Source: Spirosomataceae bacterium (lineage in GTDB: Bacteria > Bacteroidota > Bacteroidia > Cytophagales > Spirosomataceae). From it: a DNA stretch of 7,582 bases. Below, in pieces: positions 1 to 5,634 of this stretch; position 1 is the stretch's first letter, and each line of letters begins with the position of its first letter. The stretch is from positions 1 through 7,582 of the forward strand of contig JANQUM010000149.1 in NCBI GenBank assembly GCA_030731175.1. Reading direction: 5' to 3'. The notes beneath the pieces are model-generated. The model had not been told where the DNA came from, did not search any database, and saw only the letters and a program-made list of their open reading frames with translations. The translations under genes and the position numbers were made by a program.

Positions 1-3000
1 GCAGCATCACCGCAACCGCTTCGGGTTCATCGAATTATGAATATCAATTAAATAGTGGCGTTTTTCAATCATCCAACAAATTTGAGAACCTCGGGGCTGG
101 AGCTTTCACCGTAAACGTAAAAGATGGTGATGGCTGCACGGCGACGGGAAATAGCACAATTTCAGCACCCGCAATAATCGCCATTTCAAATCTTACAACC
201 GTACCCGCAACCTGCGACGGAGCAATTGGAAGTATTTCGTTTATCGCATCGGGCGGAACGGGAGCGTTGAAATTTAAGTTAGGTAGCGGTGCTTTTCAAA
301 CAAGTTCAACGTTTTCAAACCTTTCGGGCGGCTCGTATACTTTAACAGTGCAAGATGAAAACGGCTGTTTAATAACTCAAAACAATATCGTTGTTGGTGG
401 AAAAGCCGTTCCCGTTATTTCTGCTCAACCAACAGATTTCACCAACTGCGAAGGCAATACCGCTACCTTCGAAATTACTGCTTCCAACGTAACTTCTTAC
501 CAATGGCAACAGCAATTGCCGGGCGGTACATTCACTAATATTTCTGGTGAAAACACTAATGAATTACGATTATCAAATGTCGGAAATTCAACCAGTCCAC
601 ATTTGGCAAACTACCGCGTTACACTGCAAAATGACGGTTGCGAAATAACCTCCGAAGCCGCAACGTTAACCGTAAACAGTATTGCGGGAAGTAATGAAGA
701 CAAAACACTTTGTCTCGGCTCAGACTACACCTTAGATTTAGCAAATTACACCCTTACCGGAACGGTTTCCGGCTACCAATGGCAATACCGAAATGGCACG
801 AGTGGCTCGTGGACGGACTTAGCAAACGGTACAAATAATGTACTCCCAATCAGCAACTTTCAAACGTCAAACTCAGGTTATTACCGCTGTCGAATTACAT
901 TTGAAAATAGCAGCGGAACGTGCATTGAGTACAACGAAACGGGGAATGGATTGAAATTGGATGTAATTGAGAATTCACCGCCAATTATCAACACTGACCA
1001 AACTCAAATTTGTGGTACTGGATCGGCAACGATTACCGCAACTGGCTGCGTTGGAATTGTCACTTGGTCAACGGGTGAAACAGGAACTTCAATTTCGGTT
1101 GCGAGTGCCGGAAACTACACCGCTGTTTGTTCGTTAGATAATTGCGAAAGTGCCGTAAGTAATACCATAGAAATTGCGATCGGAACTGCCCCAACAACTC
1201 CAACGATAACTGCTGATACGTTATTTCTATGTAACGCAGAAATGGCGACGCTAACGGCAATAAACTGTAACGGAATAATTACTTGGTCAACTGCCGCAAC
1301 GGGAGCAACATTAATAGTGGGTAAAGGAAGTTATTCCGCAATCTGTGAAACACCGTGTGGAACAAGCTCAACTTCAAACGAAGTAATTATTGAAGGAAAT
1401 GCCCTTCCCACTAGCGGAACAATTGAAGCCACCGCCGCCATAAATTGTGCCGGATATAACCCACCAACTATTACAAATTCTGTTAGCCCGACGGGCGAAA
1501 GTCTGACCATTCAATGGCAACAACGCATTACTTCAGGTGATTGGGCGGATATTGACGGAGCAACGTCATTGACTTATAACCCAAGTGCTTTAAGTGAAAC
1601 TACGCTCTATCGCCGTAGGGTTTCAAACACCTGCGGCGAAGCATTTTCAAACGTCGATACGATTTACATTGCTCCTGATCCGAGTGTTATCGTCACTTCC
1701 TCGAAATCATTGATTTGTTCAAACGAAACCTTTATACTCAACGCAACGGTAAACGGCGGTTCAGGAAATTGCCCGATTTCGTGGCAGCGAAACGACCGTT
1801 CCTCGGCTGCGGGTTCTTCATTTTGGGAAGACATTTCGGGAACAGCCGAATCGTTGACAATCAATAACTTATCAAATGCTTCAACCGAAAACGTATCAGT
1901 TTATTACCGTGTCGTTGTAGATTGCCAGCCAACAAGTTGCAACAAAGCCACCGCCGATGCTTTTGAAATTATCGTTCAGCCGTCGTTCGAATTTGACCTA
2001 AACTTTGCCGATTCCACTATTTGCGAAGGAAACACCGCAATAATAACCGCTACTGGCTGCGGCGGCGTGATTTCATGGTCTTCGGGTGAAAGTACTTCGT
2101 CCGTTACGGTTTCTCCAACGGCTTCCACAAATTATATGGCTACGTGCTCCAATTCCTGCGGAAGCTCTTCGCAAATGGCAAGCGTTATTGTATTGCCTGG
2201 CGGCGTTCCGTTGCCCGAAAATCTAACCGTTTCGGGCGTAGTCACTCCGGCAGTGCTCACGTTTGCGGCATCGGGCACAAGTCTGAAATGGTATTCCGTC
2301 GAAACGGGCGGAACAGCTTCTTTAACTCCTCCTTCTTTCTCAGAAGTAGGAAAATATACGGTTTGGGTTACGCAAAATGACGGTCGCTGCGAAAGTAATC
2401 GCCTAAAAATTACCGCCGCCGTTTATTCACCACTTGCGTTAAAGTCGCAGAGTATTGACCAATACGATTGCAAAGGAAATTCGGTTACGCTTTTTGTTGA
2501 AGCTGTGGGTGCGGGAAATTTGCAGTACCAGTGGCAACGCAAACGCCCCAACGAAAATGTATTTATCAATCTGACCGAAAATGACGGCGTAGCATTTTCT
2601 TACGGGCCGGTTATGAGGGTTTCGAGCGTTGGAAATGCTAATAACCCGCACCTGAGCCAATACAGATGTTTCGTTTGGGACTCGCTCGGGACTACGTATT
2701 CCAACATAACCACGCTTTTTGTTAATTCACTGGAAGGGACTTTTAAAAACGTAGATGCATGCATTGGTACAAATTATGAGGAAGATATTGCCATAAAATT
2801 TGTGATTACGGGAGACGTTTCGGAATACCAATGGCAAACCCGCAGCGGAACGAGCGGCCCATGGGACGACATGATTAACACCGACCGTATCAGTGGCACG
2901 AATACTTCACGCCTCAAAATTTCACCGCTCGAATATACCGATGGCAGGTATTATCGCTGCGGCGTAACGTTTAATACGGGTGGCCCAAGTTGCACCGAAA

Positions 3001-5582
3001 ATACCGATCCAAGCCGTTTGGATGTTAGCGGTTACCCAAATGCCCCGCTTGGCTCAACGGTAGAATATTGCCAATTTGACCGGGCAAGTAGCCTTTCTTA
3101 CGATACTCGGAGTAGTAATGATGTGCTCTGGTATTCTTCTGAAAACCAAGTAGTTGGAGACACAAAAGCCCCAATTCCAGAAACCAACGAAGCGGGCGAA
3201 TTTCCCGTATTTTTTACTGAAGCCACGCCGCAAGGGTGCGAAAGTCCGAAAGTAAAGATGAACGTGATTATTCATCCCGAACCCATTGCTCCGACCAACA
3301 CAACGCCGCTTTTTGTGAAAGAAGGAACAATATTACAGTTCACCGCCGAGGGCGAAAACCTCAAATGGTTTACCTCTCGGACGGGTAGAACGTACACCTC
3401 CGAAACGCCAACATACACTGATCCTAAATTGTACAAACATTACGTTTCCCAAACTTCGGCATTTGGTTGCGAAAGCGAACGCACCTATATCGAGTCCGAA
3501 ATTCGGGAAGTTCTGAAATTCACCAAAACGCCTGAAGCCCAAGTCGATTGCGACGGCAATTCAGTTTCGTTTGATGCCGCCGCCGAGAGCTTTAGTGACG
3601 TCACTTTTCAGTGGGAAAGTAAATTGCCAAACGCTGAAAGTTTCGTTAAAATTTCGAGAGAAACGGAACGTAGTTTGACCATTCGGGATGTGGGCGAAGG
3701 CGAAAACCCCGACGGAACGCTTTACCGCTGCCTCATTAAAGATGCGGAAGATTCGCTGTATTCAAGCCCCGTGCCGCTTATTGTGAATCAAGTCATTGGT
3801 GAAATTCCTGACGTGGCGGCTTGTGCCGGGCAATTAATTGTGCTGGATTCTACGCAAATAAAAGCATCGGGCTTAATTGAGCGTTTTGAATGGCAGCGGC
3901 AGTTGGGTAGGAGTTGGGAAACTATTGATTCAACTTCTAATTGGTTGAATTTGGGAATTGCGGACTCAAGTAAAACGGCGGATTATAGATTGAAAGTTGT
4001 ATTTAAAGTGAACGATCGTTTGGCTTGTAACCGCTATTCGCCCGAAACAAAAGTTGTTGTAAATGCCGTTCCCGCCGCTCCAGTAACCACAGATTATACC
4101 GTATGTAAATTCTCAGAACAAAGGTTGAAAGTTGATCCTCAAGAAAAAGGAAATCAGGTGTTGTGGTTTACATCTTTAACTGATACTTTAGGACAAATTG
4201 AGCCGCCACAGAACCTTTCTGAAACGGTAGGGAAAGAAACTTTGTTCGTTGCCGAACGCTCCGATAAAGGCTGCGAAAGTGACCGTACGGCGTTGAACTT
4301 CACAACTCTTGCTCCGCCACAAAAGCCCGTAACTGACAGTTTATTGAGCATTTGCCAATTTTCTTCAACCGTGAATTTGACGGCAATATCGCAAAATACC
4401 TTACTTTGGAGCATTGAAACAACGGATGATTTTGCGGAGGAAATCCCCGCTATTTCTACGCAACTCATCGGAACTCAGCAGTATTTCGTCGCCGCAGTCG
4501 ACTCCAACGGTTGCCTCAGTGAAAATCAAAAAATAGCGGTAAATATAGCACCTTGTATTATTTCGAAGACGGATGTAAACCCTTCGTCTTGCAATGAAAT
4601 TATTCGGGAAAATGTGAACGGAAATTCGTGGGTAAATTTCTACAACTCCGAAGGGAAATTATTCGGGGCAATTAACCCGAACGGACAAAACTTAGGAACG
4701 GTTACGCTTAATTTCCAACTGGCAAATAATAATTTAGAAACCCCCGAAGGAACGACGCTTTTTCCTCGCTATTTCGCTCTGAAAAGTAGCGTTTTAGAAA
4801 AATTTGAACGTCCCGTTACAATCCGGATTTTAGCCCCAAAAAATGATATTGCCCTGTTTAACGCACCCAAAAATTGGTTTGTAATTCATTACGAAGGCAT
4901 AAACGAAGACTGCGACCCGCTCAATAATGATAATTTTACAAACGGCAGAAGTGAAGTGATTGACGGGAATGTTAAGGTAGAAAATCTAATTTCCGAAACA
5001 GATTTCTTTGAATTTTCTACGGCTTCTTTCTCCGAATTTGGCTTGACACCTAATCCTTTTGCCCAAATCGAAACCGAAGCAATTGTAGCGGGAAATCAAG
5101 TCAATATTTCATTGAATATTACGGAGGAAGTACGACCGCTAAACTATTTTATCGAACGAAGTATTGACGGTAAAAATTGGTTTGCGTGGCGACAAATAAA
5201 GTCTGGAGAGTCTAAGCAGCTTGTTGATATTCAGCCGTTTAACGGTATATTTTATTACCGATCGGTTTATCAGGATTTGGAGGGTACGCTGAAATACTTC
5301 GCACCGGTTGCTGTGAATTTTGAAATCACAGAGCCGACCTGCACAGTTTTTCCGAATCCAGTAATTGAGAGCCAAGCCCTGAATTTATACATTCGTAACC
5401 TTGAACCGGTCACTTTCGAGTTCTTTGACGTAATGCTACGAAAATGGGGCGTGGCGGCACGACGTACTGAACCCAACAACTATGAACTAACGTTGAGTAG
5501 TTCAATAGTGCAGGGAACTTACTTTATTCGGGCAATTGATGCCGAAGACAAATCTTGCGTTGTTAAAATCGTGAAAAGGTAG
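1..5582 (+). CDS. Giant multidomain T9SS-secreted surface protein with SprB and Ig-like repeats, 5'-partial
   Basis: The frame is open from base 3 to the TAG at 5580-5582, giving 1859 codons; residues here are numbered from that first codon. No start is visible: the TTG at 267 is an internal leucine inside a SprB repeat, so the gene begins upstream. Modules in order are SprB repeats (1-122), Ig-like pairs and small Cys/Trp modules (136-1517), a conserved globular region (1518-1699), an FN3-like module (1700-1776) and a T9SS type A sorting domain (1779-1859). Family knowledge: such proteins cross the outer membrane by the type IX system and act as adhesins, some of them in gliding. The signal peptide is presumably upstream. 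The protein is unusually cysteine-rich, which fits disulfide-bonded Ig folds made in the periplasm. No enzymatic domain is recognisable. The ligand is unknown. Secretion class is near certain; an adhesin role is inference. Confidence 0.93.
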   Translation, partial: SITATASGSSNYEYQLNSGVFQSSNKFENLGAGAFTVNVKDGDGCTATGNSTISAPAIIAISNLTTVPATCDGAIGSISFIASGGTGALKFKLGSGAFQTSSTFSNLSGGSYTLTVQDENGCLITQNNIVVGGKAVPVISAQPTDFTNCEGNTATFEITASNVTSYQWQQQLPGGTFTNISGENTNELRLSNVGNSTSPHLANYRVTLQNDGCEITSEAATLTVNSIAGSNEDKTLCLGSDYTLDLANYTLTGTVSGYQWQYRNGTSGSWTDLANGTNNVLPISNFQTSNSGYYRCRITFENSSGTCIEYNETGNGLKLDVIENSPPIINTDQTQICGTGSATITATGCVGIVTWSTGETGTSISVASAGNYTAVCSLDNCESAVSNTIEIAIGTAPTTPTITADTLFLCNAEMATLTAINCNGIITWSTAATGATLIVGKGSYSAICETPCGTSSTSNEVIIEGNALPTSGTIEATAAINCAGYNPPTITNSVSPTGESLTIQWQQRITSGDWADIDGATSLTYNPSALSETTLYRRRVSNTCGEAFSNVDTIYIAPDPSVIVTSSKSLICSNETFILNATVNGGSGNCPISWQRNDRSSAAGSSFWEDISGTAESLTINNLSNASTENVSVYYRVVVDCQPTSCNKATADAFEIIVQPSFEFDLNFADSTICEGNTAIITATGCGGVISWSSGESTSSVTVSPTASTNYMATCSNSCGSSSQMASVIVLPGGVPLPENLTVSGVVTPAVLTFAASGTSLKWYSVETGGTASLTPPSFSEVGKYTVWVTQNDGRCESNRLKITAAVYSPLALKSQSIDQYDCKGNSVTLFVEAVGAGNLQYQWQRKRPNENVFINLTENDGVAFSYGPVMRVSSVGNANNPHLSQYRCFVWDSLGTTYSNITTLFVNSLEGTFKNVDACIGTNYEEDIAIKFVITGDVSEYQWQTRSGTSGPWDDMINTDRISGTNTSRLKISPLEYTDGRYYRCGVTFNTGGPSCTENTDPSRLDVSGYPNAPLGSTVEYCQFDRASSLSYDTRSSNDVLWYSSENQVVGDTKAPIPETNEAGEFPVFFTEATPQGCESPKVKMNVIIHPEPIAPTNTTPLFVKEGTILQFTAEGENLKWFTSRTGRTYTSETPTYTDPKLYKHYVSQTSAFGCESERTYIESEIREVLKFTKTPEAQVDCDGNSVSFDAAAESFSDVTFQWESKLPNAESFVKISRETERSLTIRDVGEGENPDGTLYRCLIKDAEDSLYSSPVPLIVNQVIGEIPDVAACAGQLIVLDSTQIKASGLIERFEWQRQLGRSWETIDSTSNWLNLGIADSSKTADYRLKVVFKVNDRLACNRYSPETKVVVNAVPAAPVTTDYTVCKFSEQRLKVDPQEKGNQVLWFTSLTDTLGQIEPPQNLSETVGKETLFVAERSDKGCESDRTALNFTTLAPPQKPVTDSLLSICQFSSTVNLTAISQNTLLWSIETTDDFAEEIPAISTQLIGTQQYFVAAVDSNGCLSENQKIAVNIAPCIISKTDVNPSSCNEIIRENVNGNSWVNFYNSEGKLFGAINPNGQNLGTVTLNFQLANNNLETPEGTTLFPRYFALKSSVLEKFERPVTIRILAPKNDIALFNAPKNWFVIHYEGINEDCDPLNNDNFTNGRSEVIDGNVKVENLISETDFFEFSTASFSEFGLTPNPFAQIETEAIVAGNQVNISLNITEEVRPLNYFIERSIDGKNWFAWRQIKSGESKQLVDIQPFNGIFYYRSVYQDLEGTLKYFAPVAVNFEITEPTCTVFPNPVIESQALNLYIRNLEPVTFEFFDVMLRKWGVAARRTEPNNYELTLSSSIVQGTYFIRAIDAEDKSCVVKIVKR
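3..374 (+). repeat. Two SprB-type repeats (first one cut by the window edge)
   Basis: Both units share the pattern F-Q-(S/T)-S-x-x-F-x-N-L-x-x-G-x-(Y/F)-T-(V/L)-x-V-x-D-x-(D/N)-G-C, ending at Cys45 and Cys122. The second unit also shows the usual opening T-C-D-G-x-x-G-S-I followed by A-S-G-G-T-G (residues 70-87). This is the signature of the SprB repeat, named after the Flavobacterium gliding adhesin SprB. Because unit one is entered in the middle, further SprB repeats probably lie upstream. The match is to the repeat family only and does not make this protein an orthologue of SprB. Confidence 0.85.
408..965 (+). repeat. Ig-like pair A1-B1 (first copy of the A-B unit)
   Basis: Two Ig-like modules follow each other directly: A1 is residues 136-224 and B1 is 225-321. 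Each has an early Cys in a C-x-G context, a core Trp in Y-Q-W-Q, and a late Y-R-x strand. A1 has Cys149 and Trp168 but reads Y-R-V at 204-206, so the second Ig cysteine is replaced by Val206. B1 keeps the full set (Cys237, Trp260, Cys296) and carries a third Cys at 307. The motif G-T-S-G-S-W in B1 recurs as G-T-S-G-P-W in B2, and L-S-N-V-G-N in A1 corresponds to V-S-S-V-G-N in A2. This shows that the A-B pair was duplicated as a unit. Confidence 0.8.
1011..1379 (+). repeat. Tandem small Cys/Trp modules D1 and D2
   Basis: Two units of about 45-50 residues begin at Cys337 and Cys410. They share C-x(4)-A-T-(I/L)-T-A-x-(G/N)-C-x-G-I-(V/I)-T-W-S-T, then a glycine-rich turn, then (N/S)-Y-(T/S)-A-(V/I)-C and a further Cys near the end (Cys381 and Cys452). 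Modules of this kind with W-S-T-G-x-T-G are common in large surface proteins of Cytophagales. I take them to be short Ig-like beta-sandwiches with two disulfides. They are clearly related to D3 near base 2022. Their individual function is unknown. Confidence 0.75.
1410..1980 (+). repeat. Two divergent Ig-like modules
   Basis: The first module (about residues 470-557) has Cys in I-N-C-A-G, the core I-Q-W-Q-Q, and a late Y-R-R-R strand followed by N-T-C-G-E. The second (about 558-659) has L-I-C-S-N, the core I-S-W-Q-R and a late Y-Y-R-V-V-V-D-C strand. Both keep the Cys-Trp-Tyr layout of the A and B modules, but spacing and flanking sequence differ enough that I do not assign them to either class. 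In both, the cysteine expected right after Y-R is shifted a few residues later. Boundaries are approximate. Confidence 0.6.
2022..2198 (+). repeat. Small Cys/Trp module D3
   Basis: Starting at Cys674, this unit repeats the D pattern: C-E-G-N-T-A-I-I-T-A-T-G-C-G-G-V, then W-S-S-G-E, then N-Y-M-A-T-C, ending around Cys719. The A-T-G-C-x-G core is the same as in D1. It is separated from D1 and D2 by the two divergent Ig-like modules, so this D unit has been split from the tandem pair or copied independently. Confidence 0.7.
2199..2426 (+). repeat. C1 module, WY/GCES Ig-like (CHU_C-associated type)
   Basis: This is the first of five related modules, the others being C2a, C2b, C3a and C3b. The shared layout is a hydrophobic strand, L-x-W-(Y/F)-(S/T) in mid-module, a P-x-F or P-x-Y loop, a strand with Y or F followed by V, and a closing x-C-E-S motif. 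C1 reads L-K-W-Y-S-V-E-T-G-G and ends R-C-E-S-N-R. This resembles the Ig-like domain family described as CHU_C-associated (Ig_7 in Pfam), though I cannot run the profile. C1 lacks the early Cys seen in C2a, C3a and C3b. Confidence 0.65.
2427..3503 (+). repeat. Second A-B-C-C block (A2, B2, C2a, C2b)
   Basis: A2 (residues 809-907) has Cys823, Trp844 and Cys889. B2 (908-1008) has Cys920, Trp944, Cys986 and a third Cys at 997, and matches B1 closely over the E/G-Y-Q-W-Q and G-T-S-G-x-W stretches and the Y-Y-R-C-x-V-T-F strand. Two WY/GCES modules follow: C2a (base 3027 on, closing G-C-E-S-P-K) and C2b (base 3282 on, closing G-C-E-S-E-R). The A-to-B junction falls in a V-N-S-x-x-G context, nearly the same as at A1-B1. 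This is the most complete copy of the block, with every expected Ig cysteine in place in A2 and B2. Confidence 0.78.
3504..4553 (+). repeat. Third A-B-C-C block (A3, B3, C3a, C3b)
   Basis: A3 (residues 1168-1261) has Cys1183, Trp1204 and Cys1243 and shares V-D-C-D-G-N-S-V with the A2 form D-C-K-G-N-S-V. B3 (1262-1353) has Cys1274 and Trp1297 but reads D-Y-R-L, with Leu1330 where B1 and B2 have the second Ig cysteine; the later Cys1342 remains. Two WY/GCES modules follow: C3a (base 4062 on, closing G-C-E-S-D-R) and C3b (base 4317 on, closing G-C-L-S-E-N). The module order matches the second block, so the two blocks form a tandem repeat with a period of about 350 residues, now well diverged. 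Confidence 0.75.
4554..5099 (+). other. Conserved-looking globular region before the C-terminal modules
   Basis: Residues 1518-1699 do not follow the Ig-like patterns upstream. The stretch contains N-S-W-V-N-F-Y, G-A-I-N-P-N-G-Q-N-L-G, then F-P-R-Y-F and P-V-T-I-R-I. I have the impression from memory that similar stretches (an N-x-x-G-x-N-L-G turn, then a P-R-Y strand) occur just upstream of T9SS tails in other Bacteroidota surface proteins. I cannot name a family with certainty. It is probably a beta-rich spacer or structural domain. It has few cysteines compared with the repeat region. Confidence 0.45.
5100..5330 (+). other. FN3-like module preceding the sorting domain
   Basis: Residues 1700-1776 show the layout often found just before T9SS tails: a strand with alternating hydrophobics, then Y-F-I-E-R-S-x-D-G-K-N-W, a middle strand, and I-F-Y-Y-R-S-V-Y-Q-D-L-E-G-T-L-K-Y. 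The S-x-D-G-x-x-(W/F) turn and the Y-Y-R-x-x-x-x-D-x-x-G strand are typical of this fibronectin type III-like module in Bacteroidota. It is likely a structural stalk that presents the sorting signal. Confidence 0.6.
5337..5579 (+). other. T9SS type A C-terminal sorting domain
   Basis: Residues 1779-1859 have the hallmarks of the Por secretion C-terminal sorting domain. V-F-P-N-P-V has its P-N-P at 1784-1786. Then come strands with L-N-L-Y-I and F-E-F-F-D-V, the late motif V-Q-G-T-Y-F-I-R-A with Gly1838, and the basic end V-K-I-V-K-R immediately before the stop. Family knowledge: this domain directs transport through the outer-membrane type IX translocon and is normally cleaved, often with attachment to lipopolysaccharide. 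The tail is complete, so the 3' end of the gene is intact. Confidence 0.93.
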
Positions 5583-5591
5583 CTATATTCG
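5560..5591 (+). promoter_or_regulatory. Weak Bacteroidota-type promoter candidate for the transporter
   Basis: TTG at 5560-5562, a 21-base gap, then TATATTCG at 5584-5591. This compares with the Bacteroidota sigma pattern TTG, about 17-23 bases, TAnnTTTG, with one mismatch in the -7 box. It would start transcription near 5597, about 40 bases before the TTG start codon. The first element lies inside the end of the upstream gene. Such short patterns arise by chance in AT-rich DNA, so this is only a candidate. Confidence 0.22.
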
Positions 5592-5592
5592 T

Positions 5593-5611
5593 AGTTGCTT
5601 TTTACGCAACT
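5593..5611 (+). other. Short inverted repeat in the intergenic spacer
   Basis: AGTTGC (5593-5598) and GCAACT (5606-5611) form a perfect 6-bp stem with a 7-base T-rich loop, 11 bases after the stop codon of the surface-protein gene. No run of T follows on either strand, so it is not a textbook intrinsic terminator. It could be a weak terminator, an RNA-stabilising 3' end or chance. The rest of the 52-base spacer shows nothing further. Confidence 0.35.
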
Positions 5612-5634
5612 CCCTAACTAACCCTTAATTTCCC

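Noticed and set aside
267..269. TTG as the start of the giant surface-protein gene
   Set aside because: The frame is open upstream to the window edge and this codon is an internal Leu within a conserved SprB repeat.
2144..2380. 78-codon + strand reading frame within the surface-protein gene
   Set aside because: It overlaps the D3 and C1 modules of the real gene in another frame and its translation shows no recognisable domain; it is a shadow frame.
4154..4468. 104-codon minus-strand reading frame opposite the C3 modules
   Set aside because: It lies wholly opposite a well-supported coding region, shows no domain and has no start signal; the same holds for the other minus-strand frames opposite the surface-protein gene.
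408..4553. CRISPR-like or non-coding tandem repeat array
   Set aside because: The periodicity is at protein level, with diverged bases and an unbroken reading frame; repeated strings such as TACCAATGGCAA simply encode the Y-Q-W-Q core.
5593..5611. Rho-independent terminator between the two genes
   Set aside because: The stem is only 6 bp and no T-run follows on either strand, so it is recorded as an inverted repeat only.
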